DNA from: Echinarachnius parma
Taxonomy: Eukaryota > Echinodermata > Echinoidea > Clypeasteroida > Echinarachniidae
Length of the DNA stretch: 64,000 nucleotides
Direction of reading: 5' to 3'
Assembly (NCBI GenBank): GCA_037951105.1
Contig: JBAMJV010008915.1
Coordinates: 1 to 64,000, forward strand
Below, in pieces: positions 47,411 through 59,348 of the stretch. The notes below the pieces were generated by a model. That model ran no database searches. It had not been told where the DNA came from and saw only the letters and a program-made list of their open reading frames with translations. The stretch's first letter is position 1. Each line of letters opens with the position of its first letter. Position numbers and translations under genes: made by a program.

Positions 47411-48240
47411 TGAAGGGGGTCGTGCCAGGTCACCCACTGCAGGTATTTCACCCTGACAGTTTGAGTAGGTTGTGATGGCTTGCATTCAAGGGGCATTTCA
47501 CATTGTAAAAATGAGTGCTCATTTACTATATTTTAACTACAATATCATATAATAGGTTTATACTTTATGGACCATGTTTGGGAAATAAGACAGTGTGGTG
47601 TGAAGGGGGTAATGCCAGGTCACCCACTGCAGGTATTTCACCCTGACAGTTTGAGTGGGTTGTGATGGCTTTCATTCAAGGGGCATTTCACATTGGAAAA
47701 ATAAGTCCTCAGCAGCTCAACTACTATCTACAATATATTTATACTCCTAGAGGTTTATGGACCATGTTTGGGAAATAAGACAGTATGGTGTGAAGGGGTC
47801 ATGTCAGGTTACCCACTGCAGGTAAAAATTCACCCTGACAGTTAGATTAGGCTGTGATATCTTTCATTCAGGGGTATACGGTATACCTGTAGGGACATTT
47901 CACATGAGAAAAATAAGGCAAAGTTTTATACTCAACAACATTTAAACTCCTTTGTTTGAAAATACTGTATAGAATTTTAAAGAAGTTGTGCAGGTATTTC
48001 ACACTGACAAACTGAGCGATGGGTTATTGTGTGCGGAGGGTGGATACAAATTGTGTTCACTTTCTGTCAATTCGTTGGTTTTTACATAGTTTGTACACAA
48101 GAGTATTGTTCATGGTTTGGAAATGCAGCATTACAGACTGAAGGGGGTCATTTCAGGTCACATACTACAGGTGTTTTATCCCTAGCAAGGAGTAAGTACT
48201 TAGTAGGGCCTAGGGAGCCATGGTAGCTTTCATTGAAGGG
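47411..48240 (+). repeat. 190-bp tandem array, about five units
   Basis: CAGGTCACCCACTGCAGGTA starts at 47426, 47616 and 47805 (intervals 190 and 189), then more diverged copies near 47988 and 48154. Each unit continues TTTCACCCTGACAGTTTGAG, GTTGTGATGGCTTTCATTCA, AGGGGCATTTCACATTG. No frame is conserved. Confidence 0.88.
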
Positions 48241-48639
48241 GCACTTTACATGAGAAAGCAACTCCTACATCTCAAAATAAGAAAATAAAGTATTTAAACT
48301 TCCCTGCTTTTTGATTTAAACATTATTTCCTATATCATCTGAAACAGAGAAACAATTTAAATATTATTATTGGGAGCTACTTGTCAAGCCTTTTGGCTGA
48401 ATATCCACTAAGGGATTTGTTATAGCTTTAAGCTTTTTGTAAATTTACTGGGGTACTTTTTATGATTTTTGTGGGTTCTTTTTGGCATTTTTAGGGCTAA
48501 ATCACCACAAGCCATTGTGTATTTTTCTACTGATCTGAAAGAGTCATTATGAAACATTGACAAGAAGAGGTAGATTAATACCTGTCAGAATTTAGACCCG
48601 TCATATCCAATTCAAAACTGACGACTTTTTCAATTTTTA

Positions 48640-51320
48640 AAAACATGAACAATTTTTTGCTCAATTTGCTCAAACCTTGATTTTGATGATAATGTGATTG
48701 GGTCGGAAAGCAACAATTTGTTGAGGATACAAACATGCCAGTCTGCAAAGAGATAGGCACATTTTCAAAATGGAATTTCGCCCTCTAGAGTCTATAACAT
48801 AATTTTGTCTTCAATGCTCTATTCAATATTTTCTCCCATCTCTAGAGGTAAGGGAATATTGCTATATAGTACGAGTCTCAAACATAGTTTGAACAAAATG
48901 GAAATGGATGATATTCTTATTGGCTTGAAAAGCAACGATTTGTTGAGGAAACCCACACACATGATTATACACACACACACACACATGCACGTATATGCTG
49001 TCAATCGAGGACCGAAATCCTCGTACTATGCAAACGTGGACATGTGTGTATGTGTCACATTGATATTTCACTGCCCAACCGAGGGCTATTGTGTATGTGT
49101 TCGACATTCAAGAGCACAACCGTGGACGTACGGGGTGCACGTTAATTTTTCCGGATTTTTGATGCGCGCGCATATATGAATGGAAATCAAATTAGCAATC
49201 GTTTGCACTAGTTAAGAAAATGAGAACGGTCCACGGATGGAAATGTGTCCGTGGTTGGATAGTAGTGGCATATATGGGTCATTCTTCGATAAGTGTATAT
49301 TTTCGACCATCGTAAGGTCATGAAAATCAAAACTATTTCTCCACTTTCTTTCTGTGTGTTTAATATATGTTAACATCTGTAGATTAGGGAAATATTGTTT
49401 GGCGCGATCTTTAATGGGGCTATGTAATATTTTGGGGGGTTTTATTAACATGTACACTGTTAATGCGTCATCTCCGTCACGACATTTTTGCACAACTAGA
49501 TCGTCGCATTTTAACTGAAGAACATAATTCACTTCTTATTCAATCTTTGTTTGGAAAGAAAGGGTGACTGTGAAAAGAAGAATAAAAACATTGGTCAACC
49601 ATAATCACATTTTTTTCTCTAGAGCCACCATTTATACTTGCCTTGCTGAATAAATAGTGAATTTTGCCAAATAGTTTTGCTTTCAATCAGTGTGATGAAA
49701 TTTTCTCAGGAAATTAGGATGAAGAGAGGTACATGATTACGAGTAAATAGATCGCTAAAAATACCAATACAAATATTTTTTACCAGAGTATAATCTTTGT
49801 TGAAATTTATGCATTTGAACTCAGTGTGAGGGAGATGACTGAAGCATGACGGAAATGACTGAAGCGTGTATTTAACATGTTTAAGAATACATTATAATCA
49901 CATGTTATATAATAATCTAAAATTCATGCAAACTAAGCTTTGTCATAGAATATTTGTCAATTTTAAACAACATTGTGTGTCAATTAACTGAGTTGACAAT
50001 CCAACTCAAATTCATCATCTCAGTCACAAAAGAGCCGTGACGGAGATGACGCGTGACGGAGATGACTATCAGACACATTTAAAGCGCCGATAGCTAATGG
50101 CAATGTATTCAATACAAATGAGCGATAGTGTTGTATGGTTGTTCCGTGGGCACATTCATACAAATGATTAGAAATTCAATCTAACATCTTTATCTAGCTA
50201 ATATCAATCGTTCGGAGATGATCATCGTCATCTCCGTCACAAAAAAAAACGTGACGGAGATGATGCGTGACGGAGATGACTTTCAGACACATTTAAATCG
50301 CTGATAGCTTATAGCAATGTATGCAATACAAATAAGCGATAGTTTTGTATAGTTGTTCCGCGGGCACATTCATACAAATGATTAGAAATTCAATCTAATA
50401 TCTTTATCTAGCTAATATAAAGCGTTCGGAGATGACGCTTAATAAAGGTACGGACCTGGTTTTTGACAAAGATCTCAAAAAAATAATGTTACTTACCTAT
50501 AGACCGGGGAAAAAACGTGTCTCTTCTTTCTACTACCTAGTCACCCGACATGTTGCCACCACGATCACTCAAATTTAGCATATTTTTGTACCGTAGATGA
50601 CAGACTCAAAATGCGTGACGGAGATGACGCAAAATATCGGGACACACAAAACAGATTCCTTTTTTTTTTTTTTTTTTTTAATCGTTGCATGTGTGCGTAT
50701 TTAATCTTGGTATTCGTAGTCAACTCATAAAATTGAATTTATTAAGGTATATTAGGACAAAAAATATGCATCTGTTTTGAAATGCTATATTATGATATTT
50801 TTACATGATGCCATCGTGACATGCGAGTTTGAGGGGGGTGGAACATTTTAAAAAATAATTTAAAAAAAAGTATAAGAGTTATCACTTTACTTTTTTTTGT
50901 ATTTTTTGATTTTTGACTTACTTGTAAGTCAACACAAAGAGGTAACACAAAAAAAGTTATAATTTTTTTTCTATACGACAACAAAGTAGCGGGACACAAA
51001 ACTATACACTTATCGAAGAATGACCCATATACGTATGTCCTCGGTTGGGGGTGCTTACAAACACACACATACACACACACACACAGACACACACACGCTT
51101 GCCGATGCTTTAAGACAGATAGAAACAATTTAATAATTTAGTGTGTACAAGCCACAAGATTGTTTGTTCAAAATTGATGTTGATGATAGTATTATTGCGT
51201 AAAAATACAACAATTTGTTGAGGAAACACACACACACACATGTCAGTCTCCAAAGAGACAGAAACAATCTCAAAATGGAATGTTAGCCCCCCTAGTGTCT
51301 AGAATATAATTTTGTTGTGA
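48640..51320 (+). repeat. Diverged duplicated block interrupted by element B
   Basis: A block containing AAGCAACAATTTGTTGAGGA followed by CA-rich sequence occurs at about 48705, 48935 and 51206. The copies at 48705 and 51206 also share CTGCAAAGAGATAGGCACAT-like and CAAAATGGAATTTCGCCCTC-like sequence. Element B lies between the second and third copies. (AC)n tracts are at 48970-48987, 51060-51097 and about 51229-51243. Confidence 0.6.
49276..51026. mobile_element. Element B: inverted-repeat element packed with GTGACGGAGATGAC
   Basis: Terminal repeats GGGTCATTCTTCGATAAGTG plus TATA match exactly in inverted orientation at 49276 and 51026, flanked by ATAT (49272-49275, 51027-51030). GTGACGGAGATGAC or close variants occur at 49467(-), 49826, 49846, 50013(-), 50037, 50053, 50227(-), 50251, 50267 and 50615. 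The groups 50037/50053 and 50227/50251/50267 are direct or inverted clusters. A 214-bp direct duplication (50053-50266 and 50267-50436) carries CATTCATACAAATGATTAGA and TCTTTATCTAGCTAATAT in both copies. Non-coding; 1751 bp. The ends resemble element A at 13 of the first 17 positions. Confidence 0.85.
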
Positions 51321-52196
51321 TTACTCCTGCTAGGCTGTCAAATTAAACTGTTCAGGTCGATTTGACTTTCAAAATTCAAGACTGACTAGACTGCTACACT
51401 CTGAACGGAGCAAGCATGTTTGGGGATAACCGTATTATTTTATAAGTGACATTGCCAGATAGTTGCTATGATTTTGCAATACGAGTATAATTATCAGAAT
51501 GTACTATTTCATTTTTCTCTTTGTATGGAAGAACACTATAGTAGCCTGATTGACAATGCCATTAAATAAGAGTGATATAAAAACTTTTTTTTAAGATGAT
51601 GGTTTACTCTTTTTTAAATGTTATTTTATATTAATTTGGTTATTTTTTTTTAGAGGGGGGTGGCGGGTCGGTAGAGATGTTAAAAACAAATTTTTTTGAA
51701 GATGATGGTTTACCTTTTTCTGAAAAGGAGGGGGGGGATTGGTAGTGGTGTGAGATGGCCTCATGGTCAAGTACTAGGACAAAATGATAAATAATTAGAC
51801 TAAGTATATAAGGCCCAGACAGTTGAATAAAATCAATCTTATGCAGTGGAATGCAGACAAAGTTTCAGACAAAACCTGTGCTCTTCCGAAAGGAGGTCAG
51901 GTTCCTTTGTTACTTCATCCATCCTCAGTCCCAGTAAACAGGCGGATGACATTTCACTAAGTACACTTTCATTTCTCTTTGTATTTGTAACATGTTGAAC
52001 TTGATGATAGAGTGAGTTTAGGTACCTGAATGAGATCTCTCTACACCTGTAAATATGATGCCCCAAGACGGTTACATACAAGCATACTGTCGCTTGAGAG
52101 AGAGAAGGCCGCTAAGTCACTTTTGTACTTCAAAAATATTTGTGATGAAGCCATGCAGTATCCAATGTACTAGCTTTTTTTAATATGTGATTCATA
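51321..52196. other. Unassigned, with a small duplication
   Basis: AAGATGATGGTTTACTCTTT (51594) recurs as GAAGATGATGGTTTACCTTT (51698), each near a G-rich stretch. Nothing else recognised. Confidence 0.35.
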
Positions 52197-52516
52197 TGAT
52201 GACATAAATGGTACCCTGGGGTACCAAATGAAAATCCGCCATTTTGTTTAATTATTTATTTATTTTTCAGGGCTGTATGTCACTGGGGTACCAAAGAGTG
52301 TAAGATTATTTTCGTTATACTTTATTTACATTCAAAATGCTCTCTTTGCGGCCGGGGTAGCGTGCATACAAGCGCTGCATGCACAACGCAATACACATGC
52401 AGCGGCGTCCAAGATTGCTCTGGGGTACGGTTGTACTTCGGGTGGACACAAGATGGCGCTACACAACGCGGGATACCGGGGTACAACGGTACCCCGGGGT
52501 ACTTCGTGTGTCATCA
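52197..52516. mobile_element. MITE with GGTACCCYGGGGTACC ends (copy 2)
   Basis: Same family as 39614-39836: left TGATGACATAAATGGTACCC, right reverse-complemented TGATGACACACGAAGTACCC. About 100 bp longer in the middle (around 52285-52420), so one copy has gained or lost an internal block. Flanked by TA on both sides. Confidence 0.8.
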
Positions 52517-52964
52517 TACATGTATGTAGAAAATTAGACAGAATTATTATCTGAAAAATTCCACATTACATAGAAGATGATCTGACTTGCAAGATGGAAA
52601 ACATAACTCCAATTTTGCACAAAAAAAATCAACTTGAATGCCCTTCTCACTCTCACTCTCATCCAACAATGTTGGGATGGGCGAGTTCCTGAGACATTCC
52701 ACGGGGAAATTCAAACATATTGAAGACAAAGAACATGAATGTAAATCAGAAACTAACTTTCATGTTTCATCTGTCATTGTTATAATGATATAGTTTTGAT
52801 TTACATGATGTACTGTAGATGAATTTCATTTTATGTCTTTGTCTTTGTGTTTGTGAATGTCAAACAGAAATTGCATCCCACTTTCAGGTCAGCTTTATGT
52901 GAAGACGTTATTATGAATCACTATCATTACTTCTACCCTTGGCATCAAATGTTTACTTTAAATC
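52517..52964. other. Unassigned
   Basis: No exon or repeat recognised. Confidence 0.3.
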
Positions 52965-55900
52965 TGGCTCTGGTTTTTTTAAAGGTGCCAAAAGGCTTAA
53001 TGGCACTTTGAGGGCCTGTATTTTTAAAAACATACTGAACTGAAAACTTATTTTTGTAATTTCTTATAGCATCCACCTAGATTGATCTCCCATACCTTAA
53101 CGAAAATATTTGGACTTCCCTTTATATAGGTCAGATAACCCTAAAGGGCCAATTGTTAACGGAAATTTGTCAACCAAAAATGGGTTCAATTATGTTCAGG
53201 TATAAAAAAACACTAACAGATTTTTTTCTTTTTTTATTTGTTGAAAATTATGAACGAGTGTGAGTTAAACTTTCAGAAAATTAACGGCGCTTAATATGTA
53301 AAGTAATATTTTGAGAGTACAATGCCATCAAAATTGGTGTTTCGGACGTTACATCCTCCGTTAACAATTTAACCCCTCATTACCCCTACCAGTATCATAA
53401 TTTATTGAAATGATATCAGTATGAAATTTGAACTAACAGTTTCCTCATCATATTGCCTAAAAGGGAAATGACTGATTTCTTAAGCCAGCGATTAAAAAAA
53501 AAACAAACATGAAATGCACACATGCTCTCATTTTCCGTTAACAATTTTGTAACGTCCGAAACAATATTTCTTTAGAAATCATTTTTAAAAGGGGGATAAC
53601 ACAAACAATTATTTATCTCAGTTTTGAAGAGACTTGATGTACCTTCCCATCACAGAAAAAAAAAATGTAATAGCTCATTGCGTTATGATTATATATTCAA
53701 AATTAACTTTCCGTTAACATTTGTAACATCCGAAACAAATGTAACGTCCGAAACAAAAAATGTAACTTATAAGCTCATAAGTCACAGGAAAGGGCACATT
53801 ATATGAATCAATCATCATATTATAAAATAGTATTCATTTAAAAACAAATTTACACATGAATTGGGTAATTAATTGCCAAAACAAATGTTTGAGATCAACC
53901 AATGTAAACAAATGTGTTTCGGACGTTACATGGGGTAATTGTTAACACAAAATTGATATTTTGGTGCATTTATTTTCAAAATGATAATATATGGTTATAA
54001 TTATTCATTTAGATCAAGTAAATGAAACATAATCATCAAAATACATGATGCTTTAACAACATTTAGATGCTTAGTCTGCCCCAAATCCAAATTTTCACCA
54101 ATTTTTCATCGATTTTTCTCAGCTAATTTGTAACCACTAAAGTTTTACAAGACACTTGATATAGTGAATGATATGACTAATCTACTTAGAACAATAACCT
54201 TTCTTTTGTGGAACTGAAACACTACCTGCTGCGACAACTCCTGTATTTTGTTTACCATTTACAGAATCTTTTGTATGGTATTGTGAGCTCGTTTCGGACG
54301 TTACAAAATGGTGTTAACACACATTTTGATTGCACAAAAAATTCAATTTGGAACATTTAAAAAAGTATTATCTACATTTTTCATGATCTATATGCTTCCT
54401 GCTCCAGCAAAAGTGTTTTGAAAAATAAATGATCAGTTATTTGTCTCTGGGAAGGAACTTTTATTTATAAAATGTGAGGAATTGCTATTTTTGCCCCATA
54501 ATTGTTCATGTTGTAAAAGTACACAGAACTACATGTATACTGATTTTGTTTTTTGTATCACATCAAATGCATTATTAGGTTGATTGCCTTTATAATGTTC
54601 TATAAGAAACAAATGTTAAGTCTCTGTTTCATTATTCATTTAGTGGAAATATAGACATTTTCATTAACAAAGCCTTTTAGTGGTATACAAAAGTACAGTA
54701 TTATATATATAACTACAGTATGCTAAATTTACTCTTCTGGTATCATTCATTAGTTGCAAAATATGTTTTTCCATACTTAAACTTGATAAGAAGAAAATAA
54801 TCTGCGTTGATCCACATGTTTTACTGACAATAATTAAAATGTTAATCATTTGTATTAAAAAAATCCACATGTTAAAACAAAAGTTACTTTTGAAATACTA
54901 TATGGCATATGCCATGTAAACTATAGGTACATGTACACCAAGATAATTCCTTATCATATTCTTAAGACAATTTCCAGAACATTACTGGTTTATGATCAAT
55001 TACATTTTTGTGCAAGTCAACTATCTTTGAAAAATATAACCATATCTGCTGGAACAAATATAATTTCTTGACCGTAACCTTATGTGGTACATACAAGTGT
55101 ACTGTACATGTGCCATTATAACTTGAATTTGAGGTTTTGCTAATATCATATTGATCAGTAATGCATTTCTGACATTTATTCTAATTTTCAATAATAGTTT
55201 GATAAAATTAGTTTTTATCAAAAATATTTTATCAAAATAAGAAAATGGAAAATTTAAATCATATACAATGTATGTCATTGTACAATACATATACTTTTAT
55301 CTTTTGTAAAATGATGAAGGAAACTCTGGAAAGTCACATCGATCATCCTTTGACTGTATATAATAACAGTTTCTAATTGCATGTAATATTTGTACAAAAT
55401 CTTGGATTTTGTCTATCAATATGGACTACATTCACTATCCCTTTCCTTGGGAGTTCAATTAATGCACATATTTATGGGTTTTGCTTGCAAAATCATGCAA
55501 ACAAAGCGAGTTAAGATATGTTTTGAAGTGATGTTAACACCATGTAACGTCCGAAACAAAATAGGGTATGTCATAACATAATGCAACTTTGCTACAATAA
55601 ATTATAGATCACAATTCTCAAATTGTAGTTATTGTAGTACTAGGTACTTCATAATTTCCCTACAACCCTTAAAATTTTCTCTACTCTGGAGATCTGAACA
55701 TAATTATAGATAAATCAAATTTACATGTACTGTAATGTATAATGTCATATATGGTTGATAGAAGACCCCTTTCTGTGCTATGAAGTTAATTTGACCATTT
55801 CGAAGAAGAATTTGGATAGATTTACATCTAAACATATACTTTCTGTATTTAAATATTCCAAAACAGCAAAGATTTAAACCACAACTGGTCATAGAAGTGT

Positions 55901-56466
55901 GAAAAAAGGGTAAATGTTAACAATGTGTAACGTCCGAAACACATACAAGAATCAAATTTGAATTTTTTTTGCAAGTGTCTTGCTCCAATTTTATATCATG
56001 TAAATATGTCCTATCATGTATTGTTTCCATACAATAAGTTTGAACCAACAACAGTAAAAAAAATTTGCATTATAAAAACTTCAAATTGCAAAATCCAAAT
56101 TTTAAGGCTATTTTTCACTTTAAAATGACCTAAAAACTAAAATTTAAGAAACAGAAGCCCCCAAAATGGCACACATGATGTCAGAAGCCCACTTTAATTA
56201 TTTGTATTATTTGTAATGCCATTTGGAATAGTAGGATTTTAGTATGGCAATGTGAAAATGTATCATATTTTTCTTTTAAATACAGGAAATCCTAAATGTT
56301 CATAGATATTTTGCAGAATTGGGGATAGATTAAGCCCAGATATTTATATTTCACGAAAATATAAGTTGTGTCAATGTTAAAAAAACATGTTTGAAGTTAG
56401 TTCACTTAATTTCAATTTTGACCATGTTGGTTGACACATTTGGCATCTTTAAAAAAACCAGTGCCA
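52965..56466. mobile_element. Element C: 3.5-kb inverted-repeat element with GTAACGTCCGAAAC
   Basis: The ends pair as TGGCTCTGGTTTTTTTAAAG (left) and TGGCACTGGTTTTTTTAAAG (right, inverted), both continuing (G/A)TGCCAA. A subterminal pair TTTGTCAACCAA (53168) and TTGGTTGACACA (56428) also matches. GTAACGTCCGAAAC occurs at 53549, 53723 (one change), 53741, 55544 and 55927 on +, and at 53339, 53916 and 54291 on -. Most copies have GTTAAC within 10-20 bases. The middle (54305-55540) lacks the motif. No transposase ORF. An alternative boundary is TTAA/AGGTGCCAA ... TTGGCATCT/TTAA, which would join it to the TTAA-flanked group. Confidence 0.65.
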
Positions 56467-58193
56467 TCTAGTTTTTATGTTGTTTAATGGTACCACTACT
56501 TTCACTTTCATATTAATTCATAATTCATAATTTATTTCCTGTCTAATTGAAAATGATAATGGAAAAGGATGTGCTTCGGTTGATTCTTTGTTCGGAACAT
56601 TAAATAGGTTAGTGCAAAATCCCAGCAGTTTCCAAGTTTAATCGTTTTATTTTTATGGTTCTTTAGGTAAGTCAATCATGTAAAAAAAAGTTATTTTGTT
56701 ATTGCAGTGATTAATTCAGTAAGTCAAACTCAAAGCCAAGAGATGTTTTTTATCTCCATTTGTTGTTGTGCCTTGTGGTATATGTGAGGGGGGGGGGGGG
56801 GGGGGGGGTGGGGCAGAGGGAGAGGCAATTTTATGTTATCAATTTAGGGCCAGTGCCTGGCTTATAATGTCCAATCACGAACAGTGATAGATTCTCTCTG
56901 TTGGAAAATAGTATACAATTTCAAGTTTTAAATTCCAAATTTCAAATTTAAATTCAGGCGGTATACTTTAATCATATGTGTCATGCTGTGTTTGTGTGTT
57001 TTTTATCTCTTTAAAAAAAGTATGTTTGTCGTTGTTTGAACAAATGACTCTCTGTGTTTATGTTGTACTATTGTACAATTTTACACTAAGCTTTGTAATT
57101 GTATGAAAAAGTTAAGTGTTCTATGTCTGACAAATGTGCATAGACAATCCATGTGTTTTAAAAGAAAATTTTGTAGGAGCAATTTGTAAATGGCCCCAAC
57201 CTCTCCAGCAGCAATGAAAAAGGATACAAATGTCTGATAGGTTGTCTGTCTGTAATCTGTTTTCACTGTCACACTGCACCGAGCGGTGAATGTATACAAG
57301 CTACGGGCTGTGTTCTTAGGGATCTAAACCATCTCAAGTTCTTATACCATTATCATTCCATTACTAAGAAAAGAAAACTCCCATACAATGTAAGAATTAA
57401 AGTCACACAACAGTTTTTTTTTAACGACTACTGAACTGATTTTTTTGAATCTCTTAAAAAAAAAACTGTAATGCTAAAAATATGAATTATTCATGATGCC
57501 ATCTTTTTTTATATTTCATCATAATTTCCTTTCACACGTCAATATTTCACATACTGTATTTCTTTCCTTCTTGGTCATTTTCAGATATCAGTATGTCACA
57601 TAGTATTTCTTTTATTCCTTCCTCAGGAAAAAAAATGAAAATGTCGAATCTACTCCAAATGTTTTGTCACTAATCATTTTCATCAGTCTTATTCAAGTTG
57701 ATCAAGAAATGGGGGCAAGTATTTTGGAGCTAAATGGGATGATATTTATATGGGAAAAGGCCACAGAGGTCTGGAGGGGAGGGAGCAGGGGTTGGAATGT
57801 CTAGTCTCTGGTGTCAACTGGCCACAATTCATCGTAATTCCCAAGTAAAAAGGAAAATCCATTAATCCTGGACTCCTATTCCATTTTAGTCTTATTTCAT
57901 ATTTTATTGTACAGTTTCATATGTCAGTTTTTCATAGACTCTATTTTCATTCTTTCTTTTATTTAGTATTTTTATTTCATCTGCCCCAGCTTGTCGTCGC
58001 TTGCAAATAGTTGCTTGATAAACAGTTGTGCCAGTTTTCACAGAATCTATGCTTATTTCAAGAATCATGGTACATTAACAATTTTCCAGGGTGAAGAGAA
58101 GAACTGTCACAACAAAGGAATTTAAAAAGGCATGTAATGCGGACATGGTGTTATTGGCCAGCTGAGCCAAACTATGTTAATGATTACAGTCTC
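56467..58193. other. Unassigned, with poly-G at 56788-56813
   Basis: The G-tract has one T. No exon recognised elsewhere in this stretch. Confidence 0.4.
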
Positions 58194-58322
58194 TCAAATG
58201 GAATCTTGAGTTTACACAAATGGAATTTTGATATCTTACAAATGAATCCTGAAATTTGACAGATGGAATTTGGATATAATCTTATAAATGGAATCTTGAT
58301 ACCTTGCGAATGAGATCTTCAA
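58194..58322 (+). repeat. Short minisatellite, (N)AAATGGAATCTTGAT units
   Basis: Five to six imperfect units of about 22-30 bp based on ACAAATGGAATYTTGATATC. Not coding. Confidence 0.75.
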
Positions 58323-58809
58323 ACCCAATTCATCTACAATGTATCTCATTCTGTTTTGTGCGTTGATGGACATTTTGATCACATCAGCTGACTAATAGGT
58401 ACAGAAATTGCTGCTGATGATATATTTCTGGTGTTGGTTTCTTCAAATAGGCATTAAAGTGATATATCCCTATATATCCCTATAACTTTGACAACAATTT
58501 TTACAATCAATTTTCCTTTGTGTGTTAATACTGTGTGTAGGCTTATGGGTCATCTTTACCCCTTTGCCTATCATAACCGGGTGGTTCCTGTATTAACTCG
58601 ATGGGGTTTGCAAAATCTAGTACTAAGTAGGGAACGAGTTGACTTCGTTGCTAATGATCAGGTTTACATATTCATCAGCACGTCCTTGCCAGGGTCAAAT
58701 TAATCTTTGATGAGTTATCAGGCTGTTGAACTAGAGTTCATAGTTCTGTGCTGCCAGGTAGAGCTACAATATGTGTACATGTGTATGTTTGCATGAATTG
58801 TGTCTTGCA

Positions 58810-59348
58810 TACCGTAAAACTCCGTGTATAAGACGCACTCGTGTATAAAACGCACCCCCAACTTTCTATTAAAAAAAAAAAAAAAAAAAAAAAAATAGTT
58901 TTTTGTTTTTTGTTTTTTGTTTTTAGAAATTTTTTTTTTCATGAATATTCATATATTCATGAGGTAGCAATGCTCATTAAATATGCAAAATACTAAATTC
59001 ATTAATAACTTTTTGTTTGAGAAAAATGTATAACCAGTGTTTAGAAAATTGAATATTAAATGAGTGCTGCTACTCATGAATATCTGAATATTCAATTAGT
59101 AGCAGTGTTACTGCTTAAAAACTTGCATTTTGTTTTGCTAACCACTATAATTCATGTAGGAAAAAGGTATATTTTGATAAATGTTCCCCCTTATATCAAG
59201 CTCTTGTCATGCCCTAGACCAGTTTAATATGCATTAAACATGACTTTTTTTTTTTTTTTTTGGCTGTACCTGTGTATAAGACGCACCCCCCACTTTGAAA
59301 ATTTTCCGACGGAAAAAAAGTGCGTCTTATACACGGAGTTTTACGGTA
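58810..59348. mobile_element. MITE, TACCGTAAAACTCCGTGTAT ends (copy 1)
   Basis: A perfect 29-bp terminal inverted repeat starts TACCGTAAAACTCCGTGTAT and continues AAGACGCAC at 58810-58838, with its complement at 59320-59348. A long A-run lies near the left end (58869-58895), then TTTTTTG repeats, and a T-run near the right end. The terminal TA and length fit a Tc1/mariner-type MITE. Elements with CTCCGTGTATAAGACGCAC ends are, from memory, widespread in animal genomes. Confidence 0.85.

Noticed and set aside
47216..47413. Ser-rich 65-codon ORF
   Set aside because: Product of an imperfect TCTAGTTC simple repeat.
48805..49179. 124-codon ORF
   Set aside because: It crosses an (AC)n microsatellite and a diverged repeat block; the His/Thr-rich stretch is the microsatellite translated.
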